This document shows positions 1 to 7,810 of a DNA stretch of 64,000 nucleotides, piece by piece. Positions within the stretch are counted from its first letter, which is position 1. Each line of letters opens with the position of its first letter. The translations under genes were made by a program, and so were the position numbers. This DNA is from Bifidobacterium sp. (GTDB taxonomy: Bacteria > Actinomycetota > Actinomycetes > Actinomycetales > Bifidobacteriaceae): the NCBI GenBank assembly GCA_022649135.1, contig JALCNP010000008.1:1-64000 (forward strand). The letters are read 5' to 3'. Below the pieces are notes generated by a model that worked only from the letters and a program-made list of their open reading frames with translations, ran no database searches and had not been told where the DNA came from.

Positions 1-417
1 GCGTTCGGGCTTGTCCGACAACGTCCGGGACGGCATCCTCTCGCCCCACAGGGCCTGGCCGGCGTCATCGACCCGGCGCGTGCAGACGCCGGCCACATGC
101 ATGTCGACCGGCGCCTCCCCGACGCTCCCCTCGCGGCGTCGGCAGCGTTCGCCGGCCGCCGACCCGGACAGGGCGCCCCTGAGTTTCGGCACCTTTACCG
201 CCATTTTCCCGGCCCTGACCGTCAGATCGCGCTCGTAGTGGCCCGCGCGGCACGCCTTCCTGGAACAGGACCGCTCGTACCGGGCGGCGCCCGTGATCTC
301 GTCGGCCCGAAGCGTCCGGCATCCGGCCCAAGGATCTCGTCGGCCTTCTCGGACGCCATGCGATCCAATCGGGTCCCCGGACATGGCCTGGTCGGCCTGC
401 ATGATTTTATCGGGCAT
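1..417 (-). pseudogene. IS256-family transposase, N-terminal part (cut by window edge)
   Basis: The minus-strand frame from an ATG at 417 stays open to base 1 (139 codons, so the rest lies outside the window). It contains the mutator/IS256 signatures VKVPKLR and CTRRVDDAGQALWGERMPSRT, typical of the N-terminal half of these DDE transposases. Part of the conserved N-terminus (RMASEKADEILGPDA) is encoded in a neighbouring frame around 330-360, so at least two compensating frameshifts are present and the copy is probably decaying. It has the same orientation as the IS256 fragment at 3499-4048. The family call is firm; whether this copy is active cannot be judged. Confidence 0.75.
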
Positions 418-502
418 GGCCCGTACCTGCCTTCCAATCGGTTTTCACTTTCAGCGATCGGAAATCGTACACACAGGACGGGCTATGCTCCCACCACCTC
501 AC

Positions 503-528
503 AACTGCGCAAAAATCCGGGCGTTATC
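503..528 (-). repeat. Inner terminal inverted repeat of left IS256 copy
   Basis: Read inward on the minus strand from base 528, this matches the end starting at 3499 at about 20 of 26 positions. The shared core is GCCCGGA followed by TTGCGCA. It lies about 110 bp upstream of the transposase start, where an IS256 end is expected. Confidence 0.7.
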
Positions 529-536
529 CTCAAAAC

Positions 537-599
537 ATATTTAAAGCCCCTCAAAATATTCAAAGTACACACCAGAAATATTCAAAGTACACGGCCATA
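537..599 (+). repeat. Plasmid iterons, right-hand part of array
   Basis: Three units start at 537, 556 and 578 (spacings 19 and 22 bp). Each begins ATATT(T/C)AAAG; the first continues CCCCTCAAA and the other two continue TACAC. They lie 75-140 bp upstream of repA, where initiator-binding iterons are expected. The other units are at 3457-3498 across the integration junction. Confidence 0.75.
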
Positions 600-674
600 G
601 ATTGAGGAAATCCCCGCACCGAATTAAGGCTCGGTCGGGGACGTGGCCAACCACTGAATGGGGAGTGATTAGCA

Positions 675-1721
675 ATGAATGATTCTACCGATATTGAGAT
701 ACCAGATGATCCATGGATGTCGCACGCGTTGATCTCCAAGCTCATGACACAGGTCTCCCTGCCCTACAGGAAGCCGAAGAACAAAGAGGTTATACGACGA
801 AACGGTAATCTAACGGTGACATTCATCGCCGCGGCTGATTGTTTGCCGTATGGTAAGTATCCGCGCTTGTTTGAATTATGGGCTTGCACGATGGTGAAAA
901 CAGACGACGAGTGTTTCGACCCAGAGACCAACACGTTGAACCTTGGCAGCACGTTCAGGGAGTTTTTGAGACTACTACACATCGAGGTAGGAGGTCGTCA
1001 GCTCAAGACCATCAAGCCGCAGCTTGAACGACTGTTCAAATGCACTTACACGATTGATAACAGCACGGGCAGTACGACAGATATTCACGGTTTCGTAGTT
1101 GCCAAACACGCGCATATTGATTGGCTCACGAATGAGCCACAAGAACACTCATTGTTTGAGAACACAGTGCAGCTCAGTCAGGAGTATGTGGATTATTTGC
1201 GTGATTCTCCTGTGCCTGTGGATCTGTCGATTGTGGCGCAGTTGAGCTCGCCTATTGCGTTGGACGTGTATTGGTGGCTCACACGCCGCTACAGCTATTT
1301 ACACGAGCGTCAGAGTATTACCTGGCAGCAGTTGTACAACCAATTCGGCAGCACAAACGTTATGCCTGCTTTTAAGCAGAGTTTTAAGAAGGCTGTGAGC
1401 GAAGTGTGCCGTGTGTATCCGCAGGCGAACATCACGTGTGGAACGAACTACGTGACATTGCATCCAGCTCAAACTTCCGTGCCTACGACGATGCAGACGC
1501 GTGCGAAGGAGCTGCTCGCGAAGCAGTCGCGTGAGCGTGAGGAGAAAGCGCAGGCTGATGGGGTGAAGCGTGATGTCAGTGAGCGCGATATTCAACAGGT
1601 GCTCTCACAAATCGACGATGCGGATTACGTGAATGCTCGCCGTCACGTTGTACACGGTTTAAACGCCGGTTACACGAGCGAACGCATTATTGAAGTGTGG
1701 AACACTGGCGAACGATTCTAA
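675..1721 (+). CDS. repA: Plasmid replication initiator (RepA family)
   Basis: This 348-residue protein resembles the plasmid RepA initiators (Pfam RepA_1-like) of bifidobacterial and other Gram-positive plasmids. It would bind the upstream iterons and open the origin. The central part, with LDVYWWLTRRYSYL and ITWQQLYNQFGS, looks like the winged-helix segment of such initiators. The C-terminal 70 residues are charged and helical. The start is supported by GGGGAGTG 9-15 bases upstream of the ATG. Codon use is AT-richer than in the chromosomal genes. The plasmid-initiator call is good; subfamily and host range cannot be read from sequence. Confidence 0.82.
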   Translation: MNDSTDIEIPDDPWMSHALISKLMTQVSLPYRKPKNKEVIRRNGNLTVTFIAAADCLPYGKYPRLFELWACTMVKTDDECFDPETNTLNLGSTFREFLRLLHIEVGGRQLKTIKPQLERLFKCTYTIDNSTGSTTDIHGFVVAKHAHIDWLTNEPQEHSLFENTVQLSQEYVDYLRDSPVPVDLSIVAQLSSPIALDVYWWLTRRYSYLHERQSITWQQLYNQFGSTNVMPAFKQSFKKAVSEVCRVYPQANITCGTNYVTLHPAQTSVPTTMQTRAKELLAKQSREREEKAQADGVKRDVSERDIQQVLSQIDDADYVNARRHVVHGLNAGYTSERIIEVWNTGERF

Positions 1722-1759
1722 CGCTGTTTCTGCGTCTCTTATCGGGTTCGGGTGTCCCG

Positions 1760-1854
1760 CCTCCAAGTCCAACTTGGAGGGCATGTGTATATACACATGC
1801 TATGCTTGCTACCCACTTCCAACCCCAATTTGATATAACGCGGGGACCCCGCGT
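1760..1854. repeat. Cluster of palindromes downstream of repA
   Basis: Three inverted repeats follow repA. CCTCCAAG and CTTGGAGG (1760-1780) form an 8-bp stem with a 5-nt loop. A perfect 20-bp palindrome with arm GCATGTGTAT occupies 1781-1800. ACGCGGGG-A-CCCCGCGT occupies 1838-1854. The first may terminate repA; the others could be regulatory or origin sites. The rest of 1722-2182 is AT-rich leader DNA with no gene. Confidence 0.65.
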
Positions 1855-2182
1855 ATAATCGTTGTTATTGCAACGTTTTGAGCAGTTTTTGGGCACTTGA
1901 GTGCAAGAAGTGCATGTTATAAATATTCGTGTTTTAATGGTTGTTGAAGATTTTTCTTGCTTGGTTTTCATATTTTTTATTGTTGATTTTTGATGTGATA
2001 GTGATGATGCTATTGATTATTTTTGATACTTGTTGCTCTTGTTTTTAGATTGTTTTTTGATTGAGTCATGTTTAATCTGCATAAGTTAATATTTAGCTCA
2101 CTCTTATCCTTTTATGCTTATCTAACCTGTTTTCTAGGGAGAGAAAACAGGTACAAATAATGTTTAGAAGAAGAGGATTAAT

Positions 2183-2416
2183 ATGAAGAAGAATAAAGTT
2201 ATTAGCGCAGTAACAGCATCCGTGTTGGCTATAGCACTCATGTTTGGTACTGCTACTACAGCATCAGCAAACCCGATTTATGATTACGCGTTACGTGTCC
2301 TTAACTCTCGAATTGAATGCGAGAATACATTGAAAAGAATCAGGCATACCCTCCGTTGGGGATACTGTCAGACAACTCTTGTCGGTGTCACATTCTTGGT
2401 TGGTGTGAGAAAGTAA
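2183..2416 (+). CDS. Secreted small cationic peptide, candidate bacteriocin
   Basis: The 77-residue precursor starts with a textbook Sec signal: a KKNK n-region, a hydrophobic core at about 8-24 and an ASA cleavage motif at residues 27-29. The predicted mature peptide of about 48 residues has two cysteines (in ECEN and YCQT) that could form one disulfide, a strongly basic middle (LKRIRHTLRW) and a hydrophobic VGVTFLVG tail ending RK. GAAGAAGAGGA precedes the ATG. Plasmid location, Sec signal, cationic mature part and a small gene directly downstream fit a class II-type bacteriocin, but no known family is recognised, so the activity is inferred. A secreted plasmid-maintenance or surface peptide is the alternative. 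Confidence 0.55.
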   Translation: MKKNKVISAVTASVLAIALMFGTATTASANPIYDYALRVLNSRIECENTLKRIRHTLRWGYCQTTLVGVTFLVGVRK

Positions 2417-2462
2417 TATTGCAAGTTCTTAGGTAAATTTTTGCGAATACAAGTGGGGAAAT

Positions 2463-2711
2463 ATGGAAAAACAGTCACTAAAAGAGCTTGAAGAAGCTCT
2501 CACGGTTATGCAAGAAACTAATGATTCTAGTAGTCCTTATGCTCACTCGTATATAGATAGTTTACTGACTTTGATACATAGGTACGGGGACGGGGAAGAA
2601 GACCTCGAAGAGGTGTTCAAATGGTTTGCTTTGGATACTGTCTCCTTACTGCAATTCTTTGATACCAGGCTGACGGTTCTGGAAAGCGGAAAACCTTCGC
2701 CCAAGTGGTAA
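2463..2711 (+). CDS. Small acidic protein, possible immunity partner
   Basis: This 82-residue protein has a GGGGA ribosome site before the ATG and lies 46 bp after the secreted peptide gene in the same orientation. It is acidic (ELEEAL, GDGEEDLEEVF), predicted mostly helical, with no signal peptide and no clear membrane span. No family is recognised. Position and size suggest an immunity or accessory protein for the upstream peptide. Known immunity proteins of pediocin-like peptides are usually basic, so this is only a contextual guess. Confidence 0.45.
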   Translation: MEKQSLKELEEALTVMQETNDSSSPYAHSYIDSLLTLIHRYGDGEEDLEEVFKWFALDTVSLLQFFDTRLTVLESGKPSPKW

Positions 2712-2758
2712 AAACAAAGACAGTCTACGCGAATACTATGTTCGCGTAGACTGGTCAT

Positions 2759-3151
2759 ATGACTACTCGTGAACAGAAGAACTATTCATACACCCAGGCT
2801 GTTGAAATCGTGTCGTGTTCCGAGTCAACCTTACGCCGCAAACTGTTGAAAGACGGTGTTGCGCTTGGCGCTACGAAACTGAAAAGGGGCTGGGTTATTC
2901 CCCACACGACGCTTGAAGCGTTGGGAGTATTACCAGTCGTGAACACTCCAGTTGAAGAGTCTCGACTAGTCGAATTACGTCAGGAAAACAGTCGCTTGCG
3001 TATCGATAATGAGGGGCTACGCAAAGAAAACGATGGTCTTAAACAGCTCCTGGCTGAGCGTGAGAAAGTCGTAGCCCTCCTCGAACAATCATCTAAGCGG
3101 CAATCATTCTGGCAACGATTCACCCACAAAAATGAAAACGCTGGTGAGTGA
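2759..3151 (+). CDS. Plasmid HTH / coiled-coil DNA-binding protein
   Basis: The 130-residue protein has an N-terminal MerR/excisionase-like helix-turn-helix (about residues 9-55; SYTQAVEIVSCSESTLRRKL, then a GWVIPHTTLEALG wing). A coiled coil follows at about 68-107, rich in L and E/R heptads (ELRQENSRLRIDNEGLRKEN), then a basic-aromatic tail with FWQRF. This architecture is common for accessory replication or partition proteins on small actinobacterial plasmids. An inverted repeat (TCTACGCGAA / TTCGCGTAGA, about 2724-2750) lies just upstream and could be its own operator. The exact role is unknown. Confidence 0.6.
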   Translation: MTTREQKNYSYTQAVEIVSCSESTLRRKLLKDGVALGATKLKRGWVIPHTTLEALGVLPVVNTPVEESRLVELRQENSRLRIDNEGLRKENDGLKQLLAEREKVVALLEQSSKRQSFWQRFTHKNENAGE

Positions 3152-3456
3152 TCGGCATTCTTCCTGCTTTTTGTTTTTTCTTCTTGCTTGTGTGTAGCAA
3201 GCTAAAGTAAATGTACAGACATTTACGCTTAAGCAGATTCCAGCCTGCTGGTTGTCATCATCTTTTCATGCTTCAAAGTCGCTGCGCTAGGCAACCCAAA
3301 ATCATCTTCGTGCTACTTCTAAAAGTGAGTTATCCACCGTCAAATCAAATTTTAAAAATCAAGTTTTCTAGTATAGGTATATAGGCATATAGGTATATAG
3401 GCATATAAGGGACCCCTTCTCAGCCCTACAGCCAGTAAGACTAAGAGCACATATAG
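3152..3456. other. Plasmid intergenic region, probable origin side
   Basis: No gene is seen. It holds a DnaA-box-like TTATCCACC at 3330-3338 (one mismatch to the consensus), an A/T-rich stretch at 3340-3375, and two perfect 16-bp tandem copies of AGGTATATAGGCATAT at 3375-3390 and 3391-3406. With the iterons just beyond, this looks like the replication origin of the former plasmid. Confidence 0.6.
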
Positions 3457-3498
3457 ATATTTAAAGCCCCTCAAAACATATTTAAAGCCCCTCAAAAC
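3457..3498 (+). repeat. Plasmid iterons, left-hand part of array
   Basis: Two perfect 21-bp copies (3457-3477 and 3478-3498), each beginning ATATTTAAAGCCCC and ending TCAAAAC. The second stops exactly at the right IS256 end, and its last 8 bases are the target duplication. The array resumes in phase at 537 after removal of the duplicate copy. Confidence 0.8.
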
Positions 3499-4048
3499 GG
3501 TAGTGCCCGGAGTCTTGCGCACTTTCGGTTTTGTCGTTGCGCGTGCGTTTTCGGTTCGCTTCCTGTATGGTGTCGCCGAGCCGGGGCATGTCCGGGCGGC
3601 GCCGGGTCGACCAGCCGTTGGCGGTGACGTACCGGATCCTCGCACCGATGAGCGTCAGCGCCGATCCGCCATCGGGGAACGCGCCCGCCACGCGGGTCCT
3701 CCTGCGGATCTCCCGGTTCCATCGTTCGATCATGCTGCTGGTCCGGATGCGACGCCGGTGCTCGACCGGATAGTCGTCCAGCAGGTATGCCGCGGTCTCG
3801 CCGACGCCCTCACGCAGGCACCCGGCGGCCTCCCCGAGCTTCCCGGATTCCATTTCGGCCGCAGTCGTCTCGGCCCTGGCCGGCGCCGAGTCGCGCGGCT
3901 CCATGGCGGACACGGCCCTGAGCGCGCCGGCGGCCCGCCGCGTGTGCCGCCGGGAGACTTTCGAGAGCACGCCCACGCATGAAGCGCACCACGCACCGCT
4001 GGCAGCGGGACCGGGGCGGCGGTCCGCCGACCGTCGAGACGAGCCCGC
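3499..4048 (-). mobile_element. IS256-family 3' remnant (transposase C-terminus)
   Basis: Minus-strand translation gives the C-terminal third of an IS256 transposase: RRHTRRAAGALRAV, KLGEAAGCLREGVGE, then MIERWNREIRRRTRVAGAF and PDGGSAL. The IS end (GGTAGTGCCCGGA) starts at 3499. The 5' two thirds are missing and frameshifts are visible: an upstream segment reading RCQRCVVRFMRG is in another frame. The frame now runs through the IS end and stops in a plasmid iteron at 3482. This fragment is probably the old chromosomal remnant with which the plasmid-borne copy recombined. Confidence 0.8.
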
Positions 4049-4714
4049 CATGAGGTCGGGGTCGGAGCCGGTGACCTTCTCGACCATGTGCCACCAGCGG
4101 GCGGCAAAGTCCTGTCCGGTACGGCTTGTCGGATCGGCCCCTTGCCGGTACAGGCGCACAAGCTCGGCGGTGAGTTCCTCGATTGCCTGCGGTGCTCCGG
4201 ACTGCGTTTGCCCGGCCGCAGTCAGCACGTGCAACTGTGAGTCGGAGAGATAATCGAGCACCGAGGTGTACGGAAACTCCTGCCGGCGCAACTTGATCAG
4301 CACCATGAGCCGCTCAAGACTCACCTCGCCGTGCCGCTGCACCTCGGGGATCATCTCGTCGAGCGTGGACACCGACTCCTGCAAACGCTCGATCTCCTCC
4401 ACCAGCAGGCGCCTCTGCCGGAAGAAGAGCTGCGATAGGCCTTCAGGATCACCTCCACCGATAAGACGCTCCTTGATGTCGTCCAATGAGAATCCAAAGG
4501 ACTTCAGGAACAGAATCTGCTGGAGCTTCAACACATCCTCGCGCCCATAACGGCGCCTCCCAGAAGCATTCAGACCAGCTTCAAGCAGTTCCTGCCGGTC
4601 GTAATACTGCAACGTCCTCACCGAGACGCCGGCAGCCCGAGCCAGATCGCCGACCGACAGGGTTTGTTCTCGCGGTTCGCCGATGTCTTGATGTCTCTCA
4701 TCCTGTGGTTCCAC
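4049..4714 (-). pseudogene. MerR-family regulator, 3'-truncated and fused to IS256
   Basis: The first 222 residues encode a MerR regulator: winged HTH at about 19-60 (SVGDLARAAGVSVRTLQYYD), a long coiled coil at about 95-125, then a TipAS-like effector region (FAARWWHMVEKVTGSDPDLM). At about 4049 the frame passes into IS256 transposase sequence without a stop, giving a 410-codon chimera ending at 3482. The effector domain is cut short, so a normal product is unlikely, though the DNA-binding half is intact and could still act. It resembles the full-length paralogue at 5106-5855. Confidence 0.7.
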
Positions 4715-4792
4715 TGTCTCTTCCTTCCGTCGCAGAGTGCCCCGAACATCACCACCATGCGACGTGACGTAACGTCATATGCAAGTTGGCTC

Positions 4793-4906
4793 TCAGCGAA
4801 CAGCGTCAGCGAACCGCCGAGCGAAAGAGATGGCGATGATCAGGGCCGTTGTTCCCACGCCGAGCCAGGCGACGACCTGGAAGCCTCCAGGGGGTGCCGC
4901 AGATCA
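4793..4906 (-). pseudogene. C-terminal remnant of a membrane transporter
   Basis: The minus strand reads GFQVVAWLGVGTTALIIAIS then FARRFADAVR and a stop at 4793-4795. This is a last transmembrane helix and basic tail like those of MFS or DMT carriers. The frame is closed upstream by a stop near 4910, so only about 35 codons remain. It marks an older deletion beside the IS insertion. The rest of 4715-5105 shows no gene. Confidence 0.45.
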
Positions 4907-4977
4907 TTGCACAGGGGGGTTTCAGCCCGCCATATCCACTCTGATCCGGCCGTCCGACCGGGTCCAGCGTCTCCCCG

Positions 4978-4998
4978 CCCCGCCTGAAACAGGCGGGG
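4978..4998 (-). terminator. Hairpin downstream of merR, probable terminator
   Basis: CCCCGCCTG-AAA-CAGGCGGGG is a perfect 9-bp stem with a 3-nt loop about 110 bp past the stop of the MerR gene at 5106. No clear U-run follows, so termination is inferred from stem strength and position. Confidence 0.5.
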
Positions 4999-5105
4999 AA
5001 CGACGCTCTTGCCGGACGATCAGGGCAAGATCCTGCACCCGAGCGGCAGCGGGTCGCCTTCACAGCTCCGCTCCCCGCATGGGAGGAGGTTCCGGGTCGT
5101 TTGTC

Positions 5106-5855
5106 TCAGGCCAGGTTAGCCTCGGCCCACGTTCGCATCGCCGCACGGATGATCGTGGCGTTTGTCCGCCCTCCGTAGGTGGCGGCGAAACGGCCGTCCA
5201 CGACATACATCTCGGACAATCCGATGTAGGCGTCGCGGTCGGGCTTCTTTCCGCCCCAGTAGTCCGTGACCCAGGCATAGTGATCGGCGACCAGTGCCTG
5301 GAATGAGTCAGAGTCCGGGTCGATGCCCGTTTCCACCGCCGTGCGGAGTGCGGCGTTTACGTCGAGGCTCCTCGCGTCGTCAGCGTCTCGTTGGATCTTG
5401 CTCATGTCTTCGCGCCTCGTGATGCCTTTCTCCCACGCTTCGTCTCCCCAACGCCGCTTTACCTCGTTCTCATATGCAGACTGATCGATGCCGGCGAATA
5501 TGTCACTGATGGTCACGACTTGGCCTTTCCGTATCGCCTGCAGGGTTTGCCGCACCGCGTCGATCTGCTGCATCATGTGATCTCGCCGCTCCTGCAGAAG
5601 CGACAGATGCACCCGAAGCGCTTCCTCCAGTGGCTCGTCATCATCGAGCACGATCCGAATGGTCGTCAGGGGCAGTTCCAATGCGCGCAGCGAAAGGATC
5701 CTGTATAGGCGGGAAAGCTCCGTCTCGCCATAGAACCTGTATCCGTTGCTCGCAACCCGTGATGGATGCAGAAGCCCGATCTGCTCGTAGTAGCGAAGCG
5801 TGCGGCTGGTCAGCCCGCTCGCGCGTGCGACGTCTCTGATCGCCCACTCCTGCAT
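5106..5855 (-). CDS. MerR-family regulator with TipAS effector domain
   Basis: The 249-residue protein starts with a MerR winged helix (residues 4-70; IRDVARASGLTSRTLRYYEQ, then a GYRFYGETEL wing), followed by a dimerising helix (about 75-115) and a TipAS-type ligand-binding domain (about 125-249; RRWGDEAWEKG, ALVADHYAWVTDYW). Such proteins activate their own operon on binding a drug or peptide between stretched -35 and -10 elements. It lies 15 bp downstream of the VOC gene on the same strand, so the two form a pair that may sense and bind a toxic compound. The length matches intact TipAL-like regulators. Confidence 0.85.
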   Translation of the reverse strand: MQEWAIRDVARASGLTSRTLRYYEQIGLLHPSRVASNGYRFYGETELSRLYRILSLRALELPLTTIRIVLDDDEPLEEALRVHLSLLQERRDHMMQQIDAVRQTLQAIRKGQVVTISDIFAGIDQSAYENEVKRRWGDEAWEKGITRREDMSKIQRDADDARSLDVNAALRTAVETGIDPDSDSFQALVADHYAWVTDYWGGKKPDRDAYIGLSEMYVVDGRFAATYGGRTNATIIRAAMRTWAEANLA

Positions 5856-5870
5856 TGCGCACTCCCGTGA

Positions 5871-6362
5871 CTACTGTCGGTCGGTGTTGAACGGGGTTCG
5901 ACCGGGAACCTCGAAATCACCAGTGATGTTACCGCCAACCCATTCCCGTGCCTGCCTCTGATCCACGGTTCTGGGGGCGGTCAGGACAATCTTGTTGCCG
6001 TCCGCATCGGTAAATGCAACATCCGTCGCGAACCACGACGTGTCGTAGGGGCCGGTTACCTCGGCACCCGCGGCACGCAGTCGCTTCGCCACCTCGACAA
6101 GATCCACATCTCCTGCGGCGAACGACGCGGTCGTGGATCCGGAGACCGAGGTACCTCGAATCACGAGGATGTCCTGGAACTTCTCACGCCGCAGATGCAC
6201 GAGCAGAGGAGCACCGTCCCGCCCGGGGATGGTCGCGAGCGCCACGAAGCCCGCGGCGGCGTACAGGGCTTGCGTGGCGTCCAGGTCGCGCGATACGAGA
6301 TTGACGAACATGGGCATCGGATAGATCGACCGGTCGATTGCCGGTCCCGTTTTCTCTGTCAT
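5871..6362 (-). CDS. VOC-fold (glyoxalase/bleomycin resistance) protein
   Basis: The 163-residue protein has the paired beta-alpha-beta-beta-beta units of the vicinal oxygen chelate fold: PMFVNLVSRDLDATQALYAA at about 17-36, and a second half ending VAFTDADGNKIVLTAP. VOC proteins include glyoxalases, dioxygenases and drug-binding resistance proteins; the substrate cannot be told. It is the first gene of a two-gene operon with the MerR/TipAS gene. The ATG at 6362 lies only 2 bases beyond a 21-bp inverted repeat, so the start at M16 or M18 (6317/6311), where the fold begins, is an alternative. Confidence 0.75.
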   Translation of the reverse strand: MTEKTGPAIDRSIYPMPMFVNLVSRDLDATQALYAAAGFVALATIPGRDGAPLLVHLRREKFQDILVIRGTSVSGSTTASFAAGDVDLVEVAKRLRAAGAEVTGPYDTSWFATDVAFTDADGNKIVLTAPRTVDQRQAREWVGGNITGDFEVPGRTPFNTDRQ

Positions 6363-6364
6363 GC

Positions 6365-6385
6365 CGTCAACTATTTCAGTTGACG
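6365..6385. promoter_or_regulatory. Inverted-repeat operator before VOC-merR operon
   Basis: CGTCAACT and AGTTGACG form a perfect 8-bp inverted repeat with a 5-nt spacer directly upstream of the VOC start. MerR proteins bind such dyads in their target promoters, so the downstream MerR/TipAS protein is the likely ligand. Confidence 0.55.
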
Positions 6386-6472
6386 CTGCGGCAGAGTCAA
6401 GTTTGCCGGCTGAGCGTGTCGGCGATCATCTCCTAGTAAGCAACCGTCCCTGACGGCGCGTCATGGGGGCGG

Positions 6473-6859
6473 TCAGTGCAGTCCGGTGGTGTCGGTGGCG
6501 CAGACGCGAAGGCGGTGCCCGTCGGGGTCGAGGGCGACGAAGGTGTATCCGAAGGGCAGTTCCGTCGGATGCAAGGCGATCGGGATGTTGCGGGCTGTCC
6601 ATTCGCCGTAGAGCCGGTCGACGGTTGCACGGTCGGCATCGCTGAACGACAGCTCGGTGCCGCCGACATGCGCTTCGGCCTTCGGCTCGATCAGCTCGGT
6701 GGTCTGCAGGCCGAGCGTCACCGTATCGCAGAGCGCGAACACGGCGAACCCGACATAGGTCGCCACCGGATCGGAACCGAGGATCGTCCGGTAGAATTCG
6801 GTGCTGGCCTGCATGTCCGAGACATAGAGGATGACGCTGGTAGGGGTGGACGAAGGCAT
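6473..6859 (-). CDS. VOC-fold protein
   Basis: The 128-residue protein begins MPSSTPTSVILYVSDMQAS and ends with the typical last strand of a VOC domain (FVALDPDGHRLRV). The start at 6859 is chosen because GGAAGGA lies 6 bases upstream and the fold begins right after it. The upstream extension of the frame lacks any domain. The pattern resembles single-domain PhnB/glyoxalase-like proteins. Single-domain VOC proteins act as dimers, with the active site at the interface. The substrate is unknown. Confidence 0.78.
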   Translation of the reverse strand: MPSSTPTSVILYVSDMQASTEFYRTILGSDPVATYVGFAVFALCDTVTLGLQTTELIEPKAEAHVGGTELSFSDADRATVDRLYGEWTARNIPIALHPTELPFGYTFVALDPDGHRLRVCATDTTGLH

Positions 6860-7343
6860 GGCATTCCTTCCGCTGGGTTCTCGGCCGGGGTGCGACCAGG
6901 CCGTTGTCATCCCCAGTATAAGGACATCACCACATACTTCAGCCGCCTCGATAGCCTCAGCCCGTCCGAACCAGAGATCGAGGCTGAGATCGCGTTGAGT
7001 TGGGAAAACAGAGGGAAAAAGGATGAGATAGCAAAGAACATCGAAACATTCCTCAGGCATGGAGACGAACGATGTCGGAACGGCGAGCCGATGCCCGTGG
7101 AATTCCACGACGATGCCCACAGGATATCTCTATCATCCGCAGACCAGGAACTGGGACGCCCCCGTGGACGTCCAAGCACCGGAATCGGCGTTCAGCAGCC
7201 GCCGGATTGACGCCGGTGGCACGTGGGACACGACGCGAATCCGCTCGGCTGCGAGACGCTCGGAGGCCACCGCGGACTTCTCCCTGGATTGCCGGAGTCT
7301 GACTCTTCCACGATGTCCTCAATGACAATGGAGTGCGGGCTGA
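6860..7343. other. Gene-free region with AT-richer remnant
   Basis: No convincing gene. Bases about 6915-7070 are AT-richer than the flanks. On the plus strand they read without stops (YKDITTYFSRLDSLSPSEPE, then IEAEIALSWENRGKKDEIAK), but there is no start or ribosome site and no recognised family. It looks like debris of a transferred gene. Confidence 0.4.
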
Positions 7344-7727
7344 TCATGCTTTGTCGTGCACGGTCACGGTATAGCCGTCGGGGTCGAGGAACGAGAAGGT
7401 GGTGCCGAAGGGGCCGTCGAAGGGCTCCGCGATGATCGTCACGCCATCTTCCGACAGCTTGCGGTGCAGCGCATAGGCGTCCTGGCAGTGGAACCAGACG
7501 CCGATGCCGGCGCCGAGCTGGCCCAGCGCGTCGAGATCCACGCCCGGCAACGGGTTGCGCACGGCGAAAGCGACCGGACCGTTGGCGAAGACGACGGCAC
7601 CGGGATTGGGCGCGGGCACGCGCGTGAGTCCGAGTGTGTGCTCGTAGAAGTCGGCCGAGGCGTGCAGGTCGCGTACTTGGAACGAGATGAAATCGGGGCC
7701 TTGGGTGACGTCGGTGGATGCATTCAT
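7344..7727 (-). CDS. VOC-fold protein, MarR-linked
   Basis: The 127-residue VOC protein (FISFQVRDLHASADFYEHTL at 13-32; GVWFHCQDAYALHRKL; last strand FSFLDPDGYTVTVHDKA) is close to glyoxalase/bleomycin-resistance proteins. It is divergent from a MarR gene, with two strong MarR-type palindromes between them, so its expression is probably released when MarR binds a small molecule. A detoxifying or aromatic-compound role is likely; the substrate is not predictable. This is the third VOC gene within 2 kb. Confidence 0.8.
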   Translation of the reverse strand: MNASTDVTQGPDFISFQVRDLHASADFYEHTLGLTRVPAPNPGAVVFANGPVAFAVRNPLPGVDLDALGQLGAGIGVWFHCQDAYALHRKLSEDGVTIIAEPFDGPFGTTFSFLDPDGYTVTVHDKA

Positions 7728-7810
7728 GGTTCATGCCTTTCATGAGGACGGTGTGAAGCGGCCGGGGCATCGGCCGCCTGCGGGTCCGACAGCATCCGGC
7801 TGTCGGGTTA

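Larger units (their letters stand above)
529..3498. mobile_element. Integrated cryptic plasmid between two IS256 copies
   Basis: The segment is visibly AT-richer than its flanks and carries only plasmid-type genes: a RepA-like initiator, a secreted peptide, a small acidic protein and an HTH/coiled-coil protein. CTCAAAAC occurs at 529-536 next to the left IS end and again at 3491-3498 next to the right IS end, as the 8-bp target duplication of a single IS256 insertion would. If the two ends are joined with one duplication removed, the iteron array continues without a break. The natural reading is a circular replicon of about 2.96 kb, hit once by IS256 inside its iterons, that then recombined with a chromosomal IS256 copy. 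Confidence 0.82.

Noticed and set aside
1..4048. Composite transposon made of two IS256 copies
   Set aside because: The continuous iteron array across the two inner ends and the identical 8-bp flanks fit an IS insertion into a circular plasmid better than two independent IS flanking cargo.
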